Assembly (NCBI GenBank): GCA_029378245.1
Contig: JARKIF010000017.1
Location: forward strand, 620,001-684,000
Direction: 5' to 3'
DNA from: Roridomyces roridus
Lineage: Eukaryota > Basidiomycota > Agaricomycetes > Agaricales > Mycenaceae
DNA: 64,000 nucleotides
Both the position numbers and the translations under genes were made by a program. Positions 41,786 to 53,693 of this stretch are shown piece by piece; within the stretch, counting starts at the first letter, position 1, and each line of letters opens with the position of its first letter. The notes beneath the pieces are model-generated. The model was not told where the DNA came from and ran no database searches. It saw only the letters and a list, made by a program, of their open reading frames with translations.

Positions 41786-44700
41786 TCAAGCTTGTGCTCT
41801 ATTATAATTACTTGTTCTACTCAACCTCGCATCAATCTCAACCACAGATTTCTCCTGCAAAGACCTTTGGAACAAAGCGCGCGCTTCGCCCCAAAGTGAC
41901 TTGGCCGTGACGTCCTCCGCCTGCACGCACCGTCGCATTTCATCCAGCGGAAGTAACTTTTCACTGCGATGAACAAGATCCCCGATCCTCAACAAACACT
42001 CCGCCCGACTCCGGTGGACATCCATCTGTGTGAACCCCTCCAACGCGACACAAAACAGACTCATCGCAGTCTGTTCGTCCTCGTCAAGAAGAAAAATATC
42101 ACCCAGTCGGCGCAACGCCTTGTGTAAATCCGACCTCCTCTGCGAGCGCATTCCATGGGCCAGGTAGACCACAGCATACCTCCTCGACCAGCCACGGTCC
42201 TCGGGGCCCCACCTTCGGACATCCGACAGACTCTCAAGACACGGAGCCGAATCCTCCTCTGACGTACCCCACGCTGTATGCAGCGCCTCCACGAGTTTCA
42301 TCTTCGCTGCACTCCAATCGCCCTGGATGAGACTGTACTCCCCGGAGAGCACTTTGCACAGCGTGAGTCCAGGAAGGTGCGCGATAGACTCGAACATAGC
42401 GATAGTGTCCGCCAATGCCCCCGCCATCCCATCGAGCACCCCAGTTTCCAGATTATTCCGCAAAACGCGACATGAAGCGAATGCGTACGGGAACAAATCC
42501 CGCGTTGGTGATGTGCGGTCCAGGATACGCTGATTGGCTTGCTGTCCTTCGAGGTATTCCGATTTGAAGAAATGCACCTCGGTCTCGAGGCTGGCGATGA
42601 GGTTCTCGAGAAGCCCGTCCGTCATCCCGCAGAGCCCTAGTAGTTCTCGGGCCTGGCGCACCAGGTCAAGACTCGTCTTGTAATCCGCCAGACTGCTTGT
42701 ACATCTACCTTGTGTGCGTAGTGTGCGTGCCTCGACGTAAGGACTGCCTGCAAGTTGTGCGAGTCGGCGCGCCTCGCGTGCTTTGATCAACCCGCCCGCC
42801 GGATCCCCGAGTTTGCAATTGATATCGGCGAGGTTAGATAGAACGAGAGCCCGTTGTTTGGGATCGCCATTAAGCCGGGAGAGAGCTTCGGCTCTCTTCA
42901 AGTATTGTAGGCCCTTCTGTTTCTCGCCTGTGGAGCAGAGACAATAATAGCCAAGTCGCGTGTAGAATAGAGCTACGAATTTCAGCGACCAGCTTCAACA
43001 GAGCCAGGCGGGAGTACTCACATTCCAGGACTGGGTTGTTGATATGAGAGAAATGAATCTGGGCCGCAGCAATGAGCGGCGCAGGATCGCTGACCGGCTG
43101 ACTCAACGTCGACGCAAACTCCTCCGAAATGTACTCTGCACTCAATGCATGATTCCCCAACCGGTCAAGCAAAGGCGCCACTCTGTCCATCAGTGACTCC
43201 CTCCCCCGCGCCGAGTGCATGCCAAAGTTGCTCAGCGACACCGTGCACTGGATGCTATCCACCACATCCGGATGGTCGATCTGCAGTCCCTGGAGTAAGA
43301 CACTCCGGATATTTGCCAGATTCGCCGTAATCTGCTTGACGGCACTGCCGTTCTGGTACCCAAGGCTTCTGTAAACCTCAAGGAGCAAGGAAAAGTGCGT
43401 ACGAAGGGGCCGGACGATGGACGGCGAGACGCTGTAGTACCTCTGCACGTGCTCGCGGATCAGAACGAGCTCCTTGAGCCAATTGCGGTCGTCCATGTAG
43501 GCGAGCGATGCCGCGAGGAGTGCACTTTTACATTCCAGCAGGTGGGGGATGGTGAGAGAAAGTTGGACCAGCTCGACCGGCGAAAGACCGTCCGGAAGGA
43601 TAGACAGCAGGCTCAGAAGGTCTCGCGCGCCGGGCAGAGCCTGAATCCGAGCACTGGAAAGAGAGATGCCGATGGATACGTCCAAATTGGAGCGCCGATC
43701 GAGACCCTCGGAGAGCATGGCGGTTTTTTCCGTTTCCCAACGAGCCAGAACTCTCTCGCAACCTTCGTTGGCGACCAAGTGAGCTGCGAGATCCACAGCG
43801 AGCGGCATGTTGTCTGTGAATCCCAGAATCTTGTCCATATCTTCGATGACATGAACATCGTCCGCGATGTCGATGAATGTCTGACGAGCGGCGGCGTTGG
43901 ATAATGGAGCCAGCGGCTGCATGAATGGGCGAGTCCACTGCACTCTGGAAGGTCTTTCAGCCCCTCGCATGGTGACCTGCAGAATCAGGTCAATGAGCGC
44001 TCGGGCTAATGCAATAAAAACAAACCAGCAAACCCAGGTTCGGTATGGCGGAGAGGAGAGATAGAAAATCTTCCACACTACTGCGGGAGTCTTTAGGCTC
44101 CCATGGGGTCTCGAAATTATCCAAGACGAGAAGAGACGCAGCCTGCCGGCTGGCAAAAAATTGGACGACCGGTTGCGTAAGATCCCTCTTCGGAGTGAGG
44201 CCAATGTACGATCCGATGAGCGCAGCAAGATTGATTGTGCCCGTGACCGAATCGCACGGAACGAAAGCACAGAAAGAATATTTTGCTGCAAGAACAGGAT
44301 GATGGACGGCTGCACGTGCGAGACTTGTCTTGCCCATCCCGCCAGCGCCCAGGATGACGACTCGACCAGAGTCCTGGGAGAGCCCGGAGACGATTTGCAC
44401 GACTTCCCAATCGCGGCCGTGAAAGATCTTGGGGTAGGATGGCAGTAGCGAAAATGAGTTGGAACTGTGCGGAGATTAGACCAGGGAATGATAGCGCCAA
44501 ATTGTACCTATCCCTGTAGTTCGTTTCGCTTGCATACATCTAGCGCGAGCATCAACAAATTTCATGGGAAAATTCAAAAAACAAACCACAGAAGACCTTT
44601 CAGAGATGGTCTCATCCGGAAGACTTGCAATCAACTGCAAGATCTGCTCGTGTAGGCTCTGCATCTGCTGTTCCAGCACGCCGAGGTTCTGCGTAAAGCT

Positions 44701-45308
44701 CGCTCCACTGGCTACCTACGGCAAAGTCTTTAGGGCAGCCTAAATCCTTGCTGTATTACTCACTTTGAAAGCCACCTGGGCGTCTTTCACCGCAACCCGA
44801 CACTGCCCAAGCAAAGTCACCATCTCACTCTGTCGAAACAGAGACTTGATCCGGCTCGAGTGCAGTTGTGCGTTGACATAATTATGAATCTTGTGGATGG
44901 TCCTGTCAAGCACGGCTCGGCAGGGAGCCCAGTTTACGATGAGAAGGCAACGCACGTCGTAAAAGCTGCGATATGGTGCAAAACCACAGGTGACAGACTC
45001 CGTGGGGTCTCCGAGTCGATGTGAACCTTGACGATAGCCAAGATTATCCCATAGCAGCACTCTGCCAGCTCGTTACATTGTTCCTTGTTCCGCTTCGCAC
45101 CCTATAATTCATGAGAAACCGGACGTACCACTAAAACTCGAAGACTGACCTGAATACCTGAGATCAAAGACGGCACCGTATTGGCGATGGCAACCAAGAA
45201 CGGCGTCCCGAATGCATCGTAAAGATTCTGTAGCAAAGATGCCGCGGTACTCAAACAATCTGCGAGATCGTCGACCCGAGTCTTCTCTTTGCCTGGTGCG
45301 GGAGACAT
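41786..45308 (-). CDS. NLR-type STAND protein: helical N-domain, NB-ARC, TPR-like repeats
   Basis: Eight minus-strand exons (45308-45150, 45101-44956, 44902-44764, 44715-44587, 44539-44508, 44464-44026, 43976-43022, 42972-41786) join in phase to 1061 residues without a stop; introns are 43-53 nt. Residues 1-190 form a helical bundle like the MLKL/HeLo-type N-domain seen in fungal NLRs (FLVAIANTVPSLISGIQ, TIHKIHNYVNAQLHSSR, RQSEMVTLLGQC). The NB-ARC domain has Walker A GAGGMGKTS (241-249), Walker B SLLVLDN (312-318) and the TMRG motif (350-353). The C-terminal 400 residues are helical repeats of TPR type (YTRLGYYCL, RALVLSNLADINCKLGD, ALRRLGDIFLLDEDE). Such proteins sense a ligand through the repeats, oligomerise through NB-ARC and signal through the N-domain, and in fungi they are linked to non-self recognition and cell death. 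No lesion is seen. Ligand and partner are unknown. Confidence 0.88.
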
Positions 45309-46789
45309 GAGATGGAAAAAAGAGTGCCTCTGTACGGTATCCGCAGTGGTCGCAAGTATTATATGGACCTTGTATGGGCGGCCCTGGCGCTTGCCTGGCG
45401 CCGCCGAAGACGCGATCGGGATAGCCATCATCCGCACGGGTATGGCGGGCACGGAGATAACACTGAAGGGCGGCCCGATCAATTAGACTAGTGTTGTGAG
45501 ATTTCCTACGACCTCCTACTCTCCCAGTTGAACAGTGTCTTAACAGGGACGAGGACCTGAGAACTCGGAAATTGCTAATTGCCAAGACAATTTTCTGTTT
45601 GTGGGTGGCGCTCAGTCCCAGGGATCGCAGAAAGAAAACAGATCAGCATGGAACGATGAGAATGAGAAGAGGAAATGTGACGCACAAAATGGGAGGAGGC
45701 CGAAGTCACCGCCGCCCGGCTGGCAACCCGGCTTCCCGACCCAACGTGGGTTCCCGCGCGTGCGGGAGAGTGGGCTTTTCTCAGAACCCATGTTGCCCAA
45801 ACTGTGATTAAATGAATGGTTAGTAGAAAGTATGCAGATGATGTGCATAACGAATCAGAGAGAGGGTGGGAGGGAAAGAAAGGCCACCGAGGCTGGAAGA
45901 CAATGAGGAGGTGGCAGGAAGCAAGACGTGATGTCACGTTTGTGTCATCGCTGATCCGCAAATGCGCTTTTCGGATCCGGCACCCTCGTGGTTACTGTAC
46001 TATTTCAACCGGATCTTCGTGCCTTGTGACCTGTGACCCTCATCCTTCGTTTTTTGAACCTTCGAATTACCATATAAGGAAGGCCGCCGAAAGCGGCCCG
46101 AAATTTTTGATAGTATCATTGCCTTTTGAGGCAGGCAACAAGGCCTGTGACATGGGACACCTATTTTGATCCTTCATTTCAGCCGCCGCTGTGACGCGTG
46201 ACCGAAGATCCGGTTGAAATAGTACAGTATTTCTCGGGACGTTGTGTTGAATCAATCCTACCGTCTCTACGGAGTGTTTTTCTGGCATGGTAACTACTAA
46301 CTATCTCACCAAGGTGATCACTGAGTTTCGGAGTTGATCGGAGATCCCAGACTTCAGTGCGTTCGCCAATCCGAGTGCCATGTAAGTCGAGAGTGGTTTC
46401 CACTGCCAGGATGATCTGCATTATAATTTATATGGAGTCATTCGAGTTCTCAGTTGCAGTTGAATTGGTTCAACTCCAAGGCAACTCCTATGTGGGCCGA
46501 CAGTTTTCGGTTTCCAGCCCAGAAGAATCCCATCTTGGAGGTCGGATGAACTTCTGTTTCGATCCCAGTCAGGGTCGTGGAGTGGGGATTGAAATCGTCA
46601 ACTGAACAGCACGTTGAATTCTGTAATTTTAAACGGCCCATCACGTGGTTCTCATGACGATGACTAAATGTGCGATGCCGAGATGCCGACTGGACCCGGG
46701 CTTCTCGACGACTCCCACTTGGCGCTGGCACCGTGCTCGTTGCTTCGTCCGCCGTCCTTCAGGCTCCGTTCGACTCCTCACCGGCCACC
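45309..46789. other. Intergenic with one mariner-like MITE and one SINE-like copy
   Basis: No gene was recognised. It contains the 233-bp MITE at 45995-46227 and a B-box-like GGTTCAACTCCAAGGCAACTC near 46468. Confidence 0.5.
45995..46227. mobile_element. 233-bp mariner-like MITE
   Basis: Perfect 25-bp inverted ends (CTGTACTATTTCAACCGGAT... at 45995-46019, reversed at 46203-46227) are flanked by TA on both sides (45993-45994, 46228-46229). Size and TA duplication fit Tc1/mariner (Stowaway-type) elements. No coding sequence is present. Confidence 0.8.
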
Positions 46790-47522
46790 ATGTCTTCCAA
46801 CGAAATGCCCTCGCAGGCCATAATGACCTCTCCCGTCTTCCGTGAGTCTCGTCTTGTGCATCTGCGTCACAGCCTCCCGGCTCACTGCCAGCATGCTCAC
46901 CTCACCTCACCCGTCCTGTCATGTCAACTAAATATCGTCCTCTGAATTGCCGTTTGCTCAGGCTACGCGGTCCTCGTCGTGCTGTTAATCGTCGTCGTCA
47001 TGGCCGCCGGAGTCTGCTATCGCACACGTCTCTACCGGCGGCAAATACTCGCCATGCACCCGGGCCTGCCGACCGTCGGTTTGGCGGGCGGGACAGCACA
47101 CGACTGGGGTCCGAAGCCCAAGCTCTTTGACGTCTTTCTGCGACCACCGGGTTCCGATATCGGTGCCGTGGTAAACGAGAAGCGAGGAGCGGCGGAGGGA
47201 GAGTACAGCTGGGAGGATGTCATGGTGCGTGTTGCTCGCCATGCTTTCAATGCTCTTTATTAATTCTCCGCAGCCGATATCCCTCACACGCGGTGGTGCC
47301 ACGCCCAACCTCTCCTCATCGCTAGCCCAAGTCTCCGTCATGATCAGCATGCCCTCCTCACGCCCGCTCTGGCTCTCCGCACATACACCCTTACCCGATG
47401 ACGACGAGAACGACCTACCGCATATCGAATTCGGGCTCGCCGACCTCCCTCTTCTCCTCCCCGATACCAAGTCAAGTACCGGCGCTCACGAGTCGCAGGA
47501 GGCGGCCAAGTCGAGCGTGTAG
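46790..47522 (+). CDS. Small single-pass membrane protein, function unknown
   Basis: Exons 46790-46841, 46962-47224 and 47274-47522 join in phase to 187 residues. The first intron is long for this window (120 nt); the second is 49 nt. After a short N-terminus without a signal peptide comes one membrane helix (YAVLVVLLIVVVMAAGVCY, residues 19-37) followed by a basic stop (RTRLYRRQ), so it is probably a signal anchor with the tail inside. The tail has KPKLFDVFL and YSWEDVMP, which I recall from a conserved uncharacterised Agaricomycete family, then a low-complexity acidic end. Two overlapping start-proximal Met codons are possible; the first was chosen because ACCATG fits the start context. Confidence 0.8.
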
Positions 47523-48920
47523 GCGAAAAACGACTCTTGGACGATATATCGATACACGGACGAACCAGCTCTGTAATGTGTTTTCCTGTACGTACCCAGC
47601 TATGCCAATGTATGAATGCTCCGGACGACTCATATGTTGCGACGTGTATCGGTGACACTGGCAGTTTAGAGACGTTTGAATATTCACGTCTTGGACTGAC
47701 CTCGACTCTCCAGCCGAATCTAACTCGTCCAGCTCTCACCTCTACCTTGAAGTTCCCCTGAGTTTACGGCGCCGCATCGCAGCCAAGAGCTCGTCTTGGG
47801 ACAGCATGTGTCTCAATAATAGATCCGTCCTCTCAATGGCCTCTTCTATCCTCCAAGACCATCAGCCAGCCGTTCCGGAGGAAGCTTTGAAAGTTCGGAC
47901 GACGACGGGCTCACCTCACGGCTCGCCTTGACTGGCCGATTTTGACGGCGATTTTGACCCCAGAACTTTCGATTTCACTTCCGTCTGAGCTATCCTGGCA
48001 CGGTGTTCTTTAAACGTCAGATAAGTCTCCAGAAGAGGCATCAACGTTTCAACCACAAAAGGAAACCGGGTCCCACCCAAGACTCCAAGCTTCCTGCAGT
48101 GGACGGCGCTGATCATTCTGTAGGAGTTGGTAAGGGAGTTCTGTTTCCACATGTCGAACAGCAGACACTGTAAACTTGAGCGTGCTCTTGATTCTGGATG
48201 CTGACTCCGATATACCGTCGGTGGGTTGTTTGATACATTCTCGTGCAGTAAACGGTCCATTTCTCACTGCAGTTCCAGTCCGCTGTTCATTCGATGCACT
48301 TTCGCTCGGAGATGTATGCTTTCCATTCATCCAAGAGCTTCTCCGATCTGGTTGCGCACGTCACTCATGTCCCGCAGCAGTGGGCACGATTCCCCGGATA
48401 CTCAATACGGACTGAACAGACCGCTGATAATTTGAATTGAGTTCCGTGTGCTCTCCGGTGTACCGCCTAGCGATGCCTCAAGGCCTCACCCCGGCATTGC
48501 CGGTACTATTACTGCCCTGGATTGAATATCAGTTCGTACCGTTGTACGAAATGGAAGGAACAGAAGCGGAACATGGTCTCAAGTCAAATTCAAGTTGGAG
48601 GGTCAGCGTGCAAGTCATTGTTCCTCGCTGCGCGTACAGGTCCAATATTCCTGAGCTTGCCTGAGACTCACCACAGTCCCGATGCTCCGGTATCAGGTAT
48701 CAGTCCCAGACCAAAAATACTGAGGCTCAATACTCGAGCGCGCGGCAGCCTTCAGCCGATAATTCATTCTTACCCCAGGTTTACGAAAAGAAATTCAAAC
48801 GCGGCCCGCACAAGTCATAATGAGCGGAGATTCATATATTCCTACTCCACGCTGTTCAACGAACCGATATATAAACCCCTTCACACAATCCTGAATGTCC
48901 CAACCCACTAGTACTGCACG
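47523..48920. other. Intergenic, no gene recognised
   Basis: No supported coding region or clear repeat borders were seen. A TATA box lies near the right end (next entry). Confidence 0.45.
48868..48875 (+). promoter_or_regulatory. TATA box of the secreted Cys-rich gene
   Basis: TATATAAA lies 46 bases upstream of the ATG at 48921, a suitable distance for a short leader. Confidence 0.5.
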
Positions 48921-49242
48921 ATGTTCAAGCACATCCCCCTCCTCTTCGCCTTTGCCCTCAGCGCCCTGCTCGTTGGTACGTCCTTCCACAGTTGAACGCC
49001 ATCGTCATTCGATCTCACACCTACGTTACAGGTGCCAACCCTGCCCCGCAGACTCCCACCTCGAGCTGCATTACTTGCCCGCCCGTGCCTACCCCCATTA
49101 TTTGCCACTGCCCCGAGGGTGAGACCAAGTGCACGGTCATTCCGCAGTACGTACTACGCATACCCTGACCTTCTCGCGGCACAAATCTGATTCTTTGCGT
49201 AGGACTTGCGATCAATGCACCACGATCCAGTGTTCGGCTTGA
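48921..49242 (+). CDS. Small secreted cysteine-rich protein
   Basis: Exons 48921-48975, 49032-49146 and 49203-49242 (both introns 56 nt) join in phase to 69 residues. Residues 1-20 are a signal peptide (MFKHIPLLFAFALSALLVGA), with likely cleavage before NPAPQ. The mature 49 residues carry eight Cys in the pattern C-x2-C-x8-C-x-C-x6-C-x5-C-x2-C-x5-C with Pro/Thr-rich spacing, ending CSA. No known fold is recognised. The size and Cys content fit the small secreted proteins of basidiomycetes, which are often linked to wood decay, fruiting or interaction with other organisms. Role unknown. Confidence 0.85.
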
Positions 49243-51911
49243 GCTTTCGGCAAAGGCTTCAGAAATTTCAACTTTAGGTGCAGAAAATGGAGTTGGTTAA
49301 ATTTTGGCGGGGGTTGCATTCTACGTATGTGTAGTATGTCGCCCGTCAAAGTGAATGTTGTGAATGTTGTGAATGACCCGCGGATTGGGAGCGTGTGAGA
49401 TGATCAGCATCAGCGAGCCGTTCACGGCGATCAATCGGATCGCAGTCGCGGTTTATTTTCCCCGGTTTCTTTGTGTGGGTATCTCTTTGGATGGGCTGTG
49501 TAATTTATTCTGAGCTGTGCTATGGTGGGCAACTCGGCTTGGAGAAACCTGAGTCGTCATCAATCTTCGCAGAGGATATCGTTCATGGGGTCTTTGTTCA
49601 GCGCTCAGCTGTCGCACCCGCACTGGGATATAAAATTGTACGCAGCTCATCCGACAAACAAGGCTTGACTGTCCGACAAACATTGCTGGTGACCAAGTTG
49701 CGCGGACGATGATGCACGATCAAATGACGATGATGCGCGATCGAATGACACTGATGCACTTCCAACAAGGTGAAGAAGTATTATTACTATACGACTCAAC
49801 GGAGTTGCCAGCCCAGGTACTTGGTAACTTTGTTGCTCCTCCGCAGGTGGGCCTCTATGAGGTTTATTATCGCTCTTTACTCGATGGGCCCCTCTGGCTT
49901 GAGCTTGAGCACCATTTCCAAGTGTAATCGAAATCAAGCAGCAGCTTTCGGCTTTTGTTATCCAACGGTGGGTCTCGCCCCAAGATCCGTTCATTAGAAA
50001 GAAGTTTCCAGTGGGTGCAATTAATTTATCCTGTTTCTCTCGTGCATCTTCCCCTCCGGATGACCGTGGGTCTTGGTACGGGTACAAAAACGACAATACA
50101 AGTTTGCAACTCACACGATGAATCGCACCTTGATTGAGATATGGAAATGTAACTCACTGGTCAGTGGGCTGGCGACAGGGTTTGTGTGGTGGATGCACGT
50201 TGAACCGCGTGTATGGTCAGCTGCGGCACGCCATCGCTCACCCACCCATCTGATTCTTCCATATCTTGACGACGACTCGTATCAATTCTCTTTCATGTAT
50301 TTCGGCCAATATCATCCACCCTCAAAAAGAATCACAGGGTCGCGCAGGGCCTCGGACGGTCGGGTACGTGATACTTAAAGACATTTATTTCACGGTTTAA
50401 ATATGCATGCGGCTTCTCCATGGTGAACCACGCAAGGCCCGTCGGCCCCGTGAGGCGAACCACCAACAGCCGGGCTTGAACGGTCAGGTTTCTCTCACAA
50501 GTGAATAGCCGGCTGACTTATTCTTGGGTACAGTCCAAACTGCTTCCGTGCATCATACTTGATTCTCAAGAAGACAACTGTAACGGCAAGGGTTGACGAT
50601 GCGCTCGATGTTTCCACGCATTCATCGAAGAACACCCTCTGCTTTTGGTGGGAGTACGGCCCGGGCGTCGAGCCCGCGATTTTTTATTCCAGCCCGTTCT
50701 AAATTGTTCATGTAGCCAGAACAAAGGAACACCTGGGCCTTCAATAGAGCGGTAGGACGTCACCTTGATTCGGGCTGTAGAAGTTAAGCACTTACGACGG
50801 TGACAGCGCCTTCAGCCAGCAGCCGATTTTCCGCCCCCCTTGTCGTGTGGTACCGGTTAGTGACACTAACATGCCACGTTGAACTATAAACCACAAGGCT
50901 TGAAGTTCGTTAAATAGAAATCTTCACGCGGGCTCTCGGTCTCAACGCTCGAGTCTATTCTCGTGGACGCTAAAGATACCTCCAGGCGAGACGTACTTTC
51001 AATAGACAAAGAAAACAATTTTAAGGTCAGCGTCGCCAGAAATAAGCCCAACCGTGTCTTCTATGTGCGCAATCGCATAATAGACGGCCGGGACCCAAGC
51101 TTGGAACCAATTCACACATGACGTTTGCCTTGGGGGCGGAATTTTGTCTAATTTTGTCGGTGCCGGCGCCAGCAACAAGGCACAATGTGCGTCAATTGTG
51201 CTCGGTTGCGCCGCAGCGCATTCGACATAGCGGAATGCGCAGGATTGGTGAGCGGGCCTAATAGCGAAGCGCGATTAACTACTTAATCCATCGGATTCCC
51301 GTTTGCAACAATCCTGAGGCCAAACACGCCGAAATTACAGTATGTGGGATCTCATGGGAGTTGGGCATCCAGGCCTCAGAGAAGCCGACAGCTTGGTCTT
51401 TTAGCTTTGAGACTCAGTGAGACATTCGTGCAAACTCAACTGAATCCCTCAGCGACGGTAAAGCCACAATGTCCGCAAGAGCCAGACTTTTCCAACTCGG
51501 TGCCTTTTCATTTTTGTTATCAGTCAGGAAAGTGCGCCGTCGGGCGTTAAAATTTCTGCTCAGAACCAGATGCCGATTGCGACAGGTCGAGCCACGAGTC
51601 TGCGAATCTCGATAGCGTAGTGGACCTTTGGATGTGGGTCTCAGGCAAAGTCAATTTCATATGGGGGCTAGCTGAGGTCAAGTTCGGTTTAAATCGATGT
51701 TGCACCAAGTTTGCATTGCGGATGCCGGCCGAATTCGGCACCACTCCGATGGATCGGTTATCAGGACACCACGTGTGTGTTGCGTCTTCCTTGTCAACGG
51801 CCGCCGCGTCTTTGTCCGCAGGCAAACGGCCACCGCGGCTCGGCCCCCGACCGCCAATCTCAGTCTGCTTCCACCACTCCAATACTTTCTGAAGCTACCG
51901 GAACAGATTCA
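49243..51911. other. Intergenic, no gene recognised
   Basis: I found only short open frames. Near 49712-49758 the words GATGATGCACGATC/GATGATGCGCGATC form a small tandem repeat. No domain or transposon ends were found. Confidence 0.4.
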
Positions 51912-51919
51912 AGTTGTGC

Positions 51920-52346
51920 CAGTGTTCGCCCAGAGGGCTCTGAATCGGGATCCCGGAGGCTCAAAGCCCTCTGCCCTCTGCAAAGGGCTTTGGCCAGAGC
52001 CCATCTCAGAGCCCTAGAATATTTATTTATATATTATTTTTGAAAATAAAAATAAAAAGAATTATTCACGATACCGGTGATCCGGCCCAAATTCTATGTA
52101 TGATAGGTGTTGGGCACGCGGGGAGATGTAGAAGAACAATGACGCGCAGCGTAGAACGAGCGGCCATTGTTCGTTCGGGTCAAGTGGCGCGCTGATGCGG
52201 TGCCCGTCAGCGATTTTGATCTGGTCAGCACGTGATCTCATAGGCCTCTGAAGAGCTCTGAACTCGACCAAAATTTGCAGACCCCTCTGCTCAGAGGTCT
52301 CAGAGGGCTATGAGCTCAGAGGGCTTTGCCCTTTGGGCGAACACTG
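51920..52346. mobile_element. 427-bp hAT-like MITE
   Basis: The ends CAGTGTTCGCCCA[G/A]AGGGC are inverted, and AGTTGTGC flanks both sides (51912-51919 and 52347-52354). An 8-bp duplication with CAGTG...CACTG ends is the mark of hAT elements. Inside, AGAGGGCT/AGCCCTCT words recur near both ends, and a run of AT-rich sequence lies near 52018-52060. No coding sequence is present. Confidence 0.85.
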
Positions 52347-52354
52347 AGTTGTGC

Positions 52355-53693
52355 CCAAAGTTCGGCGCAGTACAAGTGCTTGCTCAAGATCAAGCAAGAA
52401 TGCCCCAGAGATTTTCTGTGTGGGTATTTCCCAGACTCAGGCACAAGAATGGGTAGAATCCAGATGCGTCGAGTCTAGACATATCTCGACCATTTCCGAG
52501 TCCGGATCAAAATCAAACTGCACTCGTCACAAACACGTCACCTTCTTCAAGTTCTTGGTTTCCTCACTCATTCTTGCTCCTGGATTTGACTCGGGCGCGG
52601 TGCATCAGGAGTGTACAACGGAATGTGAATGGCCTGACGGCCCTTGGACGAGGACTGGAGACCAATCTCTCGGTAACACTCTGGCTCTCCGAGTCTTCCC
52701 CGGGACCTTTTCCGTCTTTGCGGTTGTCCCTTCGGTACTGGAACGCCTACCAGGTTTCGGTCGGCCTGGCCACTTGCTCAACACCCCTGCCACGCTCTGG
52801 ATTGGGCTGATTTCCCCTTAAAAGTTGTTTTGTTCCCACCGCCTTCGTCCTTCTCGCTAGCCACCAAGACATTCAAGTCAGAGATGACCATCTGCTACGT
52901 AACACCGTTGTCCCGGACACGCCTATGTTTATTTCACTCCCTGCGGAGTCCAGATACCATCAGGGGTCCCGTCAACGCCGTCCTCCACCGACGGACTTCC
53001 ACCCGTATTGCATCGCCTATTCTATTCTTGATGCATAAGTCAAAATTGCTTCTAATCGCCAGAGGCGTCCTATCCGTCGGCAGCCGCTTCCACCGCAGAT
53101 CATCGAGCTAGCAGCACACATGTGACTTTCTTTCGATGATTTCTCACTGGATGTCAGCGTCCTGTGTGGCTTTTCTGCTCAACGGGGAAATGGATCATCT
53201 GGCCTGCACTAAGAACTGCACTGGCGAAGAGGATGGAGGGGATATCTACTCGCCATCGTAGCAGCCCACAATCGGTTGCATTGCAACTCTTTTCCGATGA
53301 CTATCTGCTCTAGCACTCGGCTGACAAGTCTAGACGCTAGATATCTCACAGTGCCGGCACTCTTGAGAAGAAACCATCCAGAATCTCGGGTCACAGATGG
53401 GCTCGTAAGCAAATCGCGGCTCCGACTCGCTCACACTGGATTTAGCGCGGGATGTTGTAACCACCCAGTTCTTTGGGGTCTTTCTCCAGACTTACGGTAC
53501 GCCACAGACAAAACACCAATTCGACCCCTTTCCCTCGTTCTGTCTCAAGCTTTTGTGCGGCACCCCTGCAGAAACCATCACGCGCGGGACCGCCCACCAA
53601 CCAGGACGTGTTGGCTGTCCATTCTTGTAATCCATTAATACGAACCGGGAGACCTTGGTCCACCCTCCCTCCCTTCTTTCCCCGCACACCGCC
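52355..53693. other. Intergenic, no gene recognised
   Basis: A 157-codon open frame at 52351-52821 has no recognisable domain or splice support, so I do not call it a gene. Confidence 0.35.

Noticed and set aside
44117..44539. 140-codon minus-strand frame over the NB-ARC exon
   Set aside because: Out of frame with the Walker A and B motifs; the spliced frame explains the region fully.
52351..52821. 157-codon open frame
   Set aside because: No domain, no splice signals, and it begins inside the target duplication of a MITE.
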